From Phallusia fumigata (Eukaryota > Chordata > Ascidiacea > Phlebobranchia > Ascidiidae), in assembly GCA_008931825.1 (NCBI GenBank), contig QXVZ01032806.1, forward strand, positions 1-31,864: a stretch of 31,864 nucleotides of DNA, in the 5' to 3' direction. Made by a program: the position numbers and the translations under genes. This document shows positions 21,310 through 31,705 of the stretch, in pieces; the first letter of the stretch is position 1; every line of letters begins with the position of its first letter. The notes beneath the pieces are model-generated. The model searched no databases and had not been told where the DNA came from. It saw only the letters and a list, made by a program, of their open reading frames with translations.

Positions 21310-22976
21310 CTGATGGAAAAGCAAATTAAGACATGTCAAGTCGCAACAAATACTGCGTGGCTATACTGGTTGGATCAAGCTTGCACAACTAAAAACAGCA
21401 CAAGGGTCACAACAGAAAACAATTAACCGGGTCGCATGCAAAATCGTTAAAAATAAACCATTTATATGCTTGCAAATTTTTTTCAGAAATTCATCTGTAA
21501 ACCTTATATTATTAGGACATTCAGTATAAAATCTGATCAATGAAAAAATGTGTTCGCAGACATCCAAGCAAAGACGCTTCAAAATTTGTTAAAGGCTGAG
21601 CTGCATAAAAGTAAAAAAGAGGGGTGGCGTTCTCCATATTGTCATAGTATAAGCACTACGACCCTCTCATGATATTTTACACATTCATCGTTACATAGTT
21701 CTACAATAAAAAGATATTGTATAGCTGCATTACATTGGATGCTACTCTTCTTGGCGTTTTGTAACCTAGTGGTTTTTGCAATCATCGACGAATAAATCAC
21801 CAAATGTTTGCCATCGGTAATTGGTTGCGGTTTTATTAGGGCGTGGTTAAATTTAGATTTGAAACAAAATGTTAAAACAATAGAAATTATAATCCAACTA
21901 AATCATTTGAAACGTCATGACAATGACAGGGTTTATGGCAAAAGTATGTTTGTTCTAAACCCCAAAGCCTTTCTCACAAACCAATTTATAGACCTCGTTG
22001 CCGCATAAGTATTTTACATCGTTCATAACTGTGTTGCGCAAAGTTTGTAAGTTGACCTGCATTAACAATTGGCCTTGTCGTGCCGGAGTCATTTGGAATG
22101 CAAAACCTTAATGACTTTATTGACGCGGTTCCGAAAATGGTCAATAAAAGTATAAAATCAATAAAAGCTTTAGAATTTCGTTACACCAGTTGCGACCTTA
22201 AACTTTTCAGGATCCAGCACATGACCGACTGAGTTGCACAAGCTTAGAACTATCAACAGCTAAAAGACGTATGCCAAGCACCGTTGCCTGGGCAAACCTT
22301 AATCAATAGACAAAAATCAATAACTATCGCTTCACATCTGAAAGATGGCGATATTTTTTGTCATAACTTGTTAATACGGGTCAAATTGTTCACAGAGATT
22401 AGTAGTTTAGTAGATTGCGTGCTTGTTTTGTGTGTGGTTATGCCATCAGAAATTAGGAAAACATATACAGCTTTAAGTACATTACTTGTGTTTTGAGGCC
22501 AGTTTAAAATGGAACACTGCACAAAAGTTGTTTGAACTTGGGCTGGGCCAATATCTGGAAGTGTAACAAGCTTTAGATAAAAACAGGAGTGATCAAGTAT
22601 AAAAGTGACTGCTTGATTAAAAATGTTATGTAAACTGCGGCGGCGAACCTTTATCACGATGCCATCAACTTTTTAAATTGTGACGTCAAATGGGTAGCAA
22701 CCCTGGCTGTTCCAAACAAGGATATGCAAAGGCAAAGGTGAAGACCTGCTTGGATTTTATATTAGAACAGGTAGTTATTTGTGCATGTGACATCACCGTG
22801 TATCACGTCACAATTACGCAGCCGATTGCAAACTGCAACCGCTAACTAAGGGCAAGAATTTTCCCCAGTGACCAGTTTGTGGTGATTCTTACCATTCCGA
22901 TTGTAAATGGAAATTTCTAATTCTTGACCATAAAAATCCCTGGATCTTATCACATGTAAAAATATAATTTTCTTAC
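21310..22976. other. Stretch between broken LRR exons, no supported gene
   Basis: Intron-like AT-rich sequence. Just beside the exon, 'AGACATGTCAAGTCGCAACA' resembles sequence at 13660-13690, 23140 and 24480, showing the duplication includes this flank. Confidence 0.5.
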
Positions 22977-23130
22977 AGGTTTTAAGTACAGAATCGCAGA
23001 GTATTCTGACTCCTTCGCTGTCGATCTTACAATCCTTCAGCAGCAGCTCTTCAATGTTGTGAAGGCAACGAGCCAGTGAAGCTGCCCCCGGATTACCGAT
23101 GTCGTTGCGGGAGAGGTCGAGTCTCTTCAG
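22977..23130 (-). pseudogene. Nearly intact LRR exon (154 nt) with 8-nt deletion
   Basis: Starts LKRLDLSRNDIGNPGAASLA after TTTGCATCAG and stays open through CKIDSEGVRILCDSVL. Eight nt before the donor AAACCT|GTAAG are missing relative to NLR exon 2, so its length is no longer a multiple of three (phase 0 to 1). Joined to the next known exon in either direction it would shift the frame. It is the best-kept of the three copies and could still be used by an unseen transcript with another donor. Confidence 0.75.
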
Positions 23131-23569
23131 CTGATGCAAATGCAAAACAAGACATGTTAAGTCGTAACACGTAATTCGACTCTCCCCTCTAATTCTGTGA
23201 TATGTGCGTATGTCACCTGTGGGCTAGATCGCGTCTGCATCTAAAAACAGAGGTTACAAAATAATGCTATTCACTGGGTCGCATGCTAGCGTAGTTGTAA
23301 AGTTTATGACCGTCTATGCGTCGAATATTAACAAATTTTGTTACTTATTACAGCAATAATGAACAAATGAAATCACGCAGTATCGCATTTATTGAAAATA
23401 GAAGTAATATGTGTAGAACGCATACTCTTCAAAACATTTTGTAGCCCGCATATTTTCAAAACTTTCAGTAGGCCGCCATAAAAGCTTTCGTGGGTTGTAT
23501 GTTTCGCAGGTGGGTTCAGTTGTCTCCGATTGAAAAAAATTCTCATCAAATGTGAGCCTTTATAAAACA

Positions 23570-23705
23570 ATTACGTGAACCAATAGTTTGTTGTGTAAAA
23601 CACTTGATAACAGGAAAGTATATAAGTCTATAAAGTGTATATTAAACATACCCTAATTATTATCATAAACTTTTACAGGCACTATTATGCATGTGACTTC
23701 AGACT
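23570..23705. repeat. Partner of the intron segment at 14200-14350
   Basis: Matches in order and orientation (CGTGAACCAATAGTTTGTTG, AACACTTGATAACAGG, GCATGTGACTTCAGA). It lies 5' (minus strand) of the broken LRR exon at 22977-23130. Confidence 0.55.
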
Positions 23706-23989
23706 CCACCGTCTAGGGGAATCCCCCGTCTAGCATCTAGGCTAGTTTCACTCAAGCCACAAAACCTATTTGATCACTAAACTGGAAACCAAACTAGAGA
23801 TAATGTGGCGGGTTGCCGATCTCTGCCCTGAGGGTAAGAATGATTTATTTCGATAATTTTTTTTTGTTCTATGATTTCTTTAATTTTTTATCTCCTGTAT
23901 TACTCTATATTGGCGGTGGGGCAGAATCGCTTCCAGTAATACAACATTATGTGGTTACATTTTGCGTGCAAGGTTACAGACTACGACAT

Positions 23990-24130
23990 AGGAAAATAAC
24001 GGTGTGTCTTCGCCTAACGATGACCAACATTAGATAAATATATGACCAAAACTTTTCTGATCCGCTTTGTTCGCGTATTAACAAAGGAAAACAAATTTCA
24101 GAATTTTTTTATATTGTTACTGTTTTAATA
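23990..24130. repeat. Copy of the LRR-exon intron segment
   Basis: Corresponds to 12361-12560 and 20780-20940: GTCTTCGCCTAACGATGACC, AAATATATGACCAAAACTTT, TTCGCGTATTAACAAAGG. It is followed by a GTGTGACGTCACAC palindrome, seen in similar form at about 12590. Confidence 0.6.
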
Positions 24131-24308
24131 AGCGTGTGACGTCACACATGCATCTATTGCGTCATAATTTCGAACGCATTTTTGAATAGGACAATTTTAA
24201 CGCATGCCACGAATTCTGGCCATTTACGAATTCTCGTGCATTTTTTTAAATATTTCGCATTTCCTTGGAAAATTTTAAGTCCCGCATTTCCTTGAAAAGT
24301 TTTCTTAC

Positions 24309-24466
24309 AGGTTTTTGTAGTTGAAGTATCGCAGAGTAGTCTGGCTCCTTCGCTTCCGATCCACACATCCCTCAAGCAGCAGCTCTTCAATTTTGTGAAG
24401 GCAACGAGCCAGTGAAGCTGCCCCAGGAGTATCGATGTCGTTGTTGGAGAGGTCGAGTCTCTTCAG
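24309..24466 (-). pseudogene. Frameshifted LRR exon (158 nt), copy of NLR exon 2
   Basis: Starts LKRLDLSNNDIDTPGAASLA after TTTCAATCAG and ends at AACCT|GTAAGAAA. One inserted base after the LLLEGC codons and a 5-nt loss before TACTTCAA shift the second LRR out of frame; the expected WIGSEGARLLCD is found in the next frame. Length 158 (phase 0 to 2). Splicing it to the 22977-23130 copy would meet a TGA at once. Confidence 0.8.
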
Positions 24467-24539
24467 CTGATTGAAAAAAAAACATGTCAAGTCGAAACAA
24501 ATGCAAACATACAAAAACAACATGACGAATTTCTGACCA

Positions 24540-27482
24540 ACTCACAATCGATTGTACTACTGTGGTGAATATTATTTATTTACTTTCTTTTTTTTGCACT
24601 GTCACGTTTTTAATAATTATGCATCTTTTGATTCGTGTTTACGCACCTATGTTCACACATAACCTTTTGCATTATATTAGTTATAGTTTTGTTCGTATTG
24701 TTGATTTCTAATCTTTTCACTTAATGGTTGTCGTCTCCAATTGTTTTTATGTTTTGTCACTTGTTTCTTTTACCCATTTGCAATATAAATTCCTTTGGCA
24801 CACATCGTAAACATTTATTTGTTGAGCACTTTTTGTTTGATGCTTTTCCTATGTTTTTTTGACTCCCCTTTTGACGATTTTACATTAACGTTAGTTCACG
24901 CCTCGTTGCCTATGGGAATACTTGGATGTGCCTTGTGTCGTTTCGTAATTGGTTGATCGACGCGCTCAGGGGCACAGGGCGTGTTTACAGGAAAAACAGT
25001 CAGTCTTCTTGTGGGCGCCTTGCTGATCAGTGGTGAATTACTGTGCTGTACCTGTTGTTGCGTAAGTGTAAGAAAATTGGTGCAGCGTATATTTTTTTAT
25101 AATTTCTAAAGTGTTAATAAACAGTAAGACGCCCTTAAAGCGAAACTAGTGTTAGGTAGACTTGGCTTTCGTGGTGAGCTGTTATTGCAGGGTTTTGTGC
25201 CGTTCACAGAATTAGGGAGACAGCTTCGGTAAGAAAGATCCAGTTGGCTGGGGTTTTTGGGTTTGTTTGGCAAAGTTAATATCGCCACCCGAAACTACTG
25301 GGCCCAATTCCGAGGCTGTCAAAATAATTCGGTAATACTACTCAAAATTATCGAACTCATAAATATTTGCTGATTTTCAATGATGCGTTCTGTGTTTACA
25401 TTTAATAAAAGCTAAAGTTTCAGAAGCTCATTATTAGACAAATCGTGGGCCAAATGAGGTCCTTGCTATGGTATTTAACGGTCTGGATATTAGCTCTCCT
25501 AATTTCACTAAGATAAAAAAGGTTGTGTGCCAAATTATGGGCGTACGCAAGTCGTGGAGACCTCGTTTTGTCCGCTTGCATGGCCAACATAAATTCGAAC
25601 AACGAATTGTGATTTTTGAGGGACAATAATCGTTTAACCCATGCTGAATAGATTGAACAACACAACACGAAATGTGTACCGAAGGCGAAATTCTTTTGAC
25701 ATCTTTCGAAAAAACACTCATTTTGCCTTTGGGGACATGAGCATTTGTCTCCATAAATATTTCGGCTATGGAAAATATCTGTGTGCATAATGTTAATAGT
25801 TAATCCATCCATATGCCGGAAGAACAACAATGCATTTGAGGAGGTGAGAAAGGCGTTAACGTCAGTAAAAGTACCAAAAGTTGGGAATCTCTAATCAGAC
25901 GATAGGACTTCCCCAATGCATTGGCTGCATGTTGTGTGGCCTCTAAAGCAATTTTTAGACAACATGTTATAGTTCGGCTCCGAAAAGCAGTTGTGAAAAA
26001 AAGAAAAGCTATTTTGCCACCTGACTACAGTCGGCACAAAATCGTAACCAATTTAAATTTCCGCAACGTAAGTTTGTCTGGTGACAGCGGAAAAAGCAGG
26101 CGGAGAGTTGTATAGTGTGAAATGGAACTTATTTTGCACTTGCGCATGGGTTGTATTGCAATATTCTGCGATTCAGTGTTATCGACATGCAATGTCCACC
26201 GTGGCTCTTAACACTCGAACGTTGACTCGATTTGAACGAAAATTCTACTGTGTGTAGTCTTGTACAGCGATAAATGGCTAATTCAGCATAAACCCTATGA
26301 TATTTATTAAGAAATCATCTCCAAAGTGTAACTGTCGAGAGAATATTCATGCAACGACCCAGATCCACTGAAGTTAAGGTTTATGTCTGTTTACAGCAGG
26401 CCGTGTGCGACAAAATGTTTGCATTATTGTACATACCTTGGCACTGCATTATGATTTGGTTTGTAAAAGCAAAAAGTTCAAAAGAACCGAAAAATGTATA
26501 CTATTCGCTAAATGAGTACTTCGCTCAAACCATAAACGCAGGAATTTCGACAATTTTCGATTTTCGTTTCTTTTCTTTTCGTTCCTTAAGGCGTTTTCAA
26601 GATACACCATAATTGAAGAAGTTTGGACAAATTTTTCCAGTTTCTAGACCGCTATAAAAGCTTGTAAATGTTCGAAATTGTAAATAGTGGGATTTAGTGG
26701 ACACAAGTGCGACATCTTGTGGTCGCATGTTACGACATCGGTTTGCAGACGACGAGTTTTTTTAAAGTTTAACATTATTTTGGTAGTTGCTACGTCAGAC
26801 AACGTAAACAGTTACAATTGAAATTGTCGCGGTTATTTAGAAAAACAACAACAATCTGCCATTTAGAAAAGTAAAGACAGTGAGCCCAGGAAATATGAGT
26901 TCCAAAAACAAGTAGTTTATGTCTAATTCCAATCTCGGCTGTATGGGCGACTGCGCGGCGAATGGGGACCGTCGTATTTAGAGCATCCTTCTGCCAATAA
27001 TAAGGCTTTGCGTGAAGGCAGGTCGAAAAGTATGATAAACGACCCTCCAGAAATTTATCGGCAAGTGGCTTGTTGCACCCGCTATAACGCAACTCACTTA
27101 GCTAAAACCGAGTATGGAATTACACGTAAAATCGGTAAACTGTGAGTGCAGAGCCTAAACTATGTTTAACACTAAACTATGTTCGGCATGGAATGTGGAA
27201 AAATCAAATTAAAAAAAATGCAGCAAATTATATTGAGTTAGAAATATTACATAAATATCGTGTACAGAGATATTCCACCTAGTAAAAGACGACTGCACTT
27301 TTTTAGGTGGAGGAATGAGGTGGGAATAAAACCCTGCAAGAAATAAGCTGGGAAAAATAATGATGGTGGATGGTCCAAAACTTATTGCTAGAACGACTTA
27401 TTAATTGTAACATTTGCAATATTTTGGACCTGGTGCTGTATTTAAGCGTTTTACCCTAATATTTATTACGTTGGTACGGTAC
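24540..27482. other. Stretch with no supported gene
   Basis: Positions 24540-24880 are T/pyrimidine-rich on the plus strand. A TATA-like TATATTTTTTTATA and an AATAAA lie near 25090-25120, a layout that could be promoter or LTR-like, but no terminal repeats were found. A minus-strand frame of 136 codons at 25420-25830 is open, overlaps a second open frame, and matches nothing I know. Confidence 0.4.
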
Positions 27483-27603
27483 CTGATCGCTCCTGCAGAC
27501 TTTCAGCATGACGGGATTGCAGCCCTTGTAATAAGCGTACATCACCAAACCACATAGGATTGCAAGACTGTTGAAGAGGTCAACCCAGTACACACAGATG
27601 GCA
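27483..27603 (-). CDS. SLC5-like sodium/solute transporter exon
   Basis: A 121-nt segment between AAGCCTGCAG and GATCAG|GTACC. In the phase that gives no stop it encodes a completed codon then 40 residues containing NSLAILCGLVMYAYYKGCNP and ending RSDQ. This fits the SLC5 segment at the end of a transmembrane helix (hydrophobic run, G-L-x-x-Y-A-x-Y, K/D-x-C-D/N-P, ...S/A-P/S-D-Q) just before the usual LMPY strand, a common exon border in the SLC5A5/A6/A8/A12 group. The expected next exon was not found down to 24.5 kb, so this may be an isolated remnant or belong to a gene with long introns. Confidence 0.5.
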
Positions 27604-28089
27604 CTGCAGGCTTAAATCACATGTAAATCAGTTCCTATTGGAAAAATAATTTCAAGTTTTAAACTCCCGCTTTAAACGTGCAGAGTTCTGCATGTAACAA
27701 ACGCTATGGATGACTGCACAAAGCTCGTTAGTAAACCCGCTTTAGGCGTGCAAAGTCATGAATGTAAAACAACTACAGATGACAGCCACATCAACTCACA
27801 TTTTCGCGTACAGAAGAAATAGCGAACACATTGATCTGTATCGAACCTGGGGTTTTTAAACCTATTTTTGTAAAGTTTGCGTTGGTAAAATTTCTCGTCT
27901 GTTCACAAATGTATATAGGGTAACAACTCCATGTTAGTCTCGGCATCGTAGCAATACACGCGCGCGAAACGTCGAAGCGTCAGTTAGTTTACGCCAACAA
28001 TGACATCGCACAACGGCAATGACTCAGCAGAAACACGGCGCAGCAAACGAAGCTTTTACAAGATTTTGAATGCAAGCAAGGTTAAACGT
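27604..28089. other. Stretch with no supported gene
   Basis: Contains two imperfect copies of 'CCCGCTTTA..CGTGCA(A/G)AGT' about 65 bp apart (near 27665 and 27737). No coding signal seen. Confidence 0.4.
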
Positions 28090-28094
28090 TGGGA

Positions 28095-28200
28095 TTTCGT
28101 TGCGATGGGATTTGAACCCAAGACCTCAGTTTTCCAGACCTTGGCTTTCTACCACCTCAGCTACTATTTGTTGGTGGCACAAATCCGCAACAAATATATT
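28095..28200 (-). mobile_element. tRNA-derived SINE head
   Basis: On the minus strand TAGCTGAGGTGG (28163-28152) matches the pol III A box and GGTTCAAATCC (28118-28108) the B box, 34 bp apart, with a tRNA-like layout between. No good acceptor stem or anticodon arm forms, so it is a tRNA-derived repeat rather than a tRNA gene. The element may extend to about 28430. Tunicate genomes contain composite tRNA-derived SINEs; the exact family is not assigned. Confidence 0.55.
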
Positions 28201-28570
28201 TGTATTACAGGTCGAACCCCACCCTCTTTGCCTAACACGGGTGGTTAGTCTTAAGCCCCCCTGACTGGTTCCACCAACGTTCACCCTTTTTCCCTGATTC
28301 TCTTTTGCGCCAAACTCACCCTCCGATGTGAGCCCCCGCCACATAACGCGTAATAATGACGGTGTAGCTGCAGCGGGTTCAACCTTGATCCACCAATTGT
28401 ACCCCTTCACTTTTTCGCGCTCCATAACGTTTTTACGTTGCGCAGCTATTTCCGGCTTGGTGATTGTTTTGGTGCAATTGGGTCGCTATGATTTCTTTCA
28501 CCGAGCGAAATAAACTCAACACAACTCAACAGGTCTGCTAATATTTAGTTCTCTCTAAACTCTTCCTCAC

Positions 28571-28697
28571 CTCAGGAAGTCGAATCTTTCTCCCTCCAGA
28601 CGTTTGTAATCCCTCTCATCAACAAGCATCCCTGGATGAGGATTGTCATGAACCCGCGTTGCTCAGCATCCGCCCAAATCACTGCTTTCAATCCGCC
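28571..28697 (-). pseudogene. SLC5-like exon with broken frame
   Basis: After TTTTTTGCAG comes GGLKAVIWADAEQ, close to the well-kept SLC5 motif GGLKAVxWTDxxQ at the start of a helix, then ILIQGCLLMRGITNVW. The expected 'GGRxxF' segment is found as EGERFDFL but in another frame, overlapping the VW codons, ending at CTGAG|GTGAGG. In the first frame a TGA lies 4 nt before the donor. The helix is also about 5 residues short. This suggests a decayed exon, or a sequencing error in a diverged one. It lies in the right order and orientation relative to 27483-27603. Confidence 0.45.
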
Positions 28698-29271
28698 CTG
28701 CAAAAAAGTCATCAAAACGTTTAGCTTAAAGCGGTGAGATTCTAATCCATGGCAAAGCTACAATTTTGTTTCTTACAAACGAAAGCAGAATTGGATCTAT
28801 GTGACACAAAGCCCACGATACATGTTTCTGTGTCGCCCGAACTTAACTTGCCTGTTTTAAAAAGCGTCACAAAAAGAGGCTAAAGCGGTCAGTTTCTAAT
28901 CTGCCTGCAAATGACGAGTTGTTTATATCTCTATGTGAGATATTTATATGCTGAAATTACATGTCCCGATTACACAAAATATTTTTACCCTTTGCGTCAA
29001 TAATAAAATCAAACTTAGCAAAAGCACACAAAAAAGTGTCAAAGACCAAAAAGAAATTCCAACAAAGAAAACAATCAGCATCAAAGTATTTCAACTTTAA
29101 TTTCTAGTCAATGACATGTTGAAGTGCTACAGGCTTTAACACACTGCAAAAAAATAATCAAACATACATATATAAAATCAAACATATATATAAAAAAAAT
29201 TCTAAAAATATTACACAAACATTAAAGTTACGTGTTTGTAAGCCACGCGTAAACTGATAACCAATGTCAGT
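28698..29271. other. Stretch with no supported gene
   Basis: AT-rich. An alternating 'AAACATATATATAAAA' stretch lies near 29160-29200. No upstream SLC5 exon recognised. Confidence 0.45.
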
Positions 29272-29755
29272 TACTGCAACACAATGATATGTTATACAAA
29301 CTGTTCAAATTTCATCCAACTTGGAGAATGTTTACCAGCTTGACTAATTTTAGGGGGCTAGTGGGGTAACTGCTGGGGCTATCGGGTAAAACACATCAAA
29401 TACTGCACCACAATGGCATGTTATACAAACTGTCAAAATTCTATTCTATTCTAAGAACGTTTAAAAATTTGCCCCAATTTAGGGGGCTGGTTGGGTAACT
29501 GCTGGGGCTACATGGTAAAGTACATCAAAAATCGCATCACAATGAAATGTTATACAAACTGTCAAAATTTCATCCAATTCGGAGAGCATTTAACAATTTG
29601 CCCCATTTTAGGGGGTTAGAGGGGTAACTGCTGGGGCAATAGGGTAAAACACATCAATTATTGCACCACCCCCCCCTGTTATACAAACTGTCCAAATTAC
29701 ATTCAATTCGGACATTGTTTAACTATTTGCCCCAGTTTAGGGGGCTAGCGGTTTC
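29272..29755. repeat. 129-bp minisatellite, four units
   Basis: The core AGGGGGCTAG...GGGGTAACTGCTGGGGCTA recurs at 29352, 29481, 29610 and 29739, a spacing of exactly 129 bp. Between cores lie CACCACAATGGCATGTTATA, CAAACTGTCAAAATT and CATCCAATTCGG. It belongs to the same family as 3119-3470. It stops abruptly inside the last core at about 29752. Confidence 0.92.
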
Positions 29756-31218
29756 GGCGCCAAACACAAAACACCTGAAAAGTGGAAGTGCATTTCGGTG
29801 TACGTGGCAAGACGGAGGGTTGTCAGACACATTGCTGGTCGGCACCACACCGTACAATGGCAGGATTAACACAGAAAAGCTCTCGCGCAAGCGGGCAGAA
29901 AAAGAAACGTGAGACAGTGCGACATCATTCGCATCGCATTGAGTTACACTAGCGCTTTAAGCCAGTTTGGATGGAAGGTACTTTGTTATTATTTAACGGA
30001 CCTAAAATGCACACATATAATCTGAACATATTCAAATATCTTATACCGAAGTCTGATGGCGTTCCGTGTAGTGTTAAAACGACCAACCAGTTGTCAGGCA
30101 CACATTTAAAACGCGCGCAGAAACATCGAATATTCGTTTAGTTTGCGATTATACAAAAAACATTTAATCGACATGCTAAGCTGAGCAGAATCACTCTAAG
30201 CCCCGCAAAACTTTTAGCATTAAATTATCAATATGTCGGAAATTAGTTACATTCAAGTTCTGTATTGTTTGGCGGGGCTGGAAGCATGTGGACCGAACGT
30301 ACTAAAAATCTTGAGTTGATCTCATAAGATTTTTGTGGCAAACACGAACCATTTGCGAAACCGTGAAATGGGAAAGCTCGTGAAGCGGCAAATCTGCTGC
30401 CTTATCGCGACTTGCCACGTTGCATGGAAGAACAAAAGTTGTAAGGATTTAAAATCGTTTAACTGCACTGAGGCGTGATGGGTAAAGCCACGGAACTAGC
30501 TTTGTCGGCACGAATCGGTGTTTACGCTATAAGGAAACAACCTACATTGGTACTCGGGAAAAAAAGCAAATTTCAACAGTTTTTACACAAAAACCTGGAA
30601 AAACATAGCGACAAAAATATTTAAAAAAGTCATTTAAAGTCGTTAAACCTACTATTTGGAAACTTCTACTTTAGGGTGAAAAAATAGACTTTAAAGTGTT
30701 ATAACACTGACATATTACACTTTGCACTGTTACCAAGAAACACCAGCAAAGGATTTACTACAAATCACATCACAGAACTGCTAGGCTTGAAGTGTGCAAA
30801 CAAATTTGAAACATAACCAGATAAAAAAAACACTGGCAAACTGAACATAAGACAAACTCATTGGTCATCTGTCTTTCACTGCTGATGTGCAACGTTAAAA
30901 CGGAAATAAAAAAAGTTTTTTTGTTGAGTTATATTTTTTTAACATTAGTATAGCAAGATACAAAATAATTTTACCTCTCAAACACAACTTGAATCTGCTT
31001 GCACATGCATTTTGCGAAACAACGAAAAGCTTGTTGTCATCTGCTACTTGAACACACAAATTAAACAGATTCGAATATTACATTATTTCCACATCCAGAA
31101 AAACATCAACATTGGTTCTGCACACAGATTAACGATTGAAGATTAACAAAAAAAGAAAATTAAGTCAAAACCAACCAATGTAAGCACAACTGTTCTCATG
31201 ACGTTGGAACTGCACTTT
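29756..31218. other. Stretch with no supported gene
   Basis: A plus-strand frame runs to 29912 from the edge of the array but shows no known motif. The rest is AT-rich with no exon-like segment recognised. Confidence 0.4.
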
Positions 31219-31452
31219 GCGCAAAATTTAAAGACGTAAATTGTGTGCGAAAATTAGCGAAATGTTTATGAACAAAACAGTAAGCTGGTCGCTAAAAGCT
31301 AAACAGCTGTTGAGAACCGACAAATCAATTGCATTGAGGTAAAAACCTATTGAAATGAAAGTAAAAAAGGAAATGTTACCAAGTTGCTTCCACAGCTTCT
31401 GAATCGAGCAGTTTAAGAGGGTGATGTTAACCTGAAGGAACATAACTTCACT
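31219..31452. repeat. First copy of a diverged duplication around N (haplotype A)
   Basis: Begins GCGCAAAATTTAAAGACG and ends CATAACTTCACT right before the N at 31453. It differs from 31454-31705 by an 18-bp indel and about six substitutions, none of which falls in the 52-nt candidate exon. This fits two alleles of a highly polymorphic animal placed in tandem by the assembler. Confidence 0.8.
31380..31431 (-). CDS. Same 52-nt candidate exon in the other copy
   Basis: Identical in sequence and splice borders to 31633-31684. Probably the other allele rather than a second exon. Confidence 0.3.
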
Positions 31453-31453
31453 N

Positions 31454-31705
31454 GCGCAAAATTTAAAGACGTAAATTGTGTGCAAAAATTAGCGAAATGT
31501 TTATGAACAAAACAGTGCAAATATTTAAAATGAAAAGCTGATCGCTAAAAGCTACACAGCAGTTGACAACCGACAAATCAATTGCATTGAGGTAAAAACC
31601 TATTGAAATGAAAGTAAAAAAGGAAGTGTTACCAAGTTGCTTCCACAGCTTCTGAATCGAGCAGTTTAAGAGGGTGATGTTAACCTGAAGGAACATAACT
31701 TCACT
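31454..31705. repeat. Second copy of the diverged duplication (haplotype B)
   Basis: Starts immediately after the N with the same GCGCAAAATTTAAAGACG and carries the extra 18 bp (within GCAAATATTTAAAATG). It continues into unique sequence at 31706. Confidence 0.8.
31633..31684 (-). CDS. Candidate 52-nt exon, unknown gene
   Basis: GTTATGTTCCTTCAG precedes and CAACTTG|GTAACA follows. Only one frame is open (phase 0 in, phase 1 out), giving VNITLLNCSIQKLWKQL plus a split Gly codon. It is identical in both haplotype-like copies while the surrounding intron differs, which suggests selection. I do not recognise the product; it would belong to a minus-strand gene starting beyond the window. Confidence 0.35.

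Larger units (their letters stand above)
23131..24308. other. Stretch between broken LRR exons, no supported gene
   Basis: Holds duplicated intron blocks (23570-23705, 23990-24130). GGGGAATCCC at 23716-23725 fits the kappa-B consensus but is probably chance. Confidence 0.5.

Noticed and set aside
24540-25330. Solo LTR of a retrotransposon
   Set aside because: TATA-like and AATAAA signals are present, but I could not find matching TG..CA ends, a target duplication or a primer-binding site.
25420-25830. 136-codon minus-strand frame
   Set aside because: Overlaps another open frame of 106 codons, has no recognised motif and no splice context. Could be real but unsupported.
28095-28200. Functional tRNA gene
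   Set aside because: A and B boxes are present but acceptor and anticodon stems do not pair; SINE head preferred.
29661-29912. 83-codon plus-strand frame beside the 129-bp array
   Set aside because: Its first third is array sequence and the rest has no known motif or splice border.
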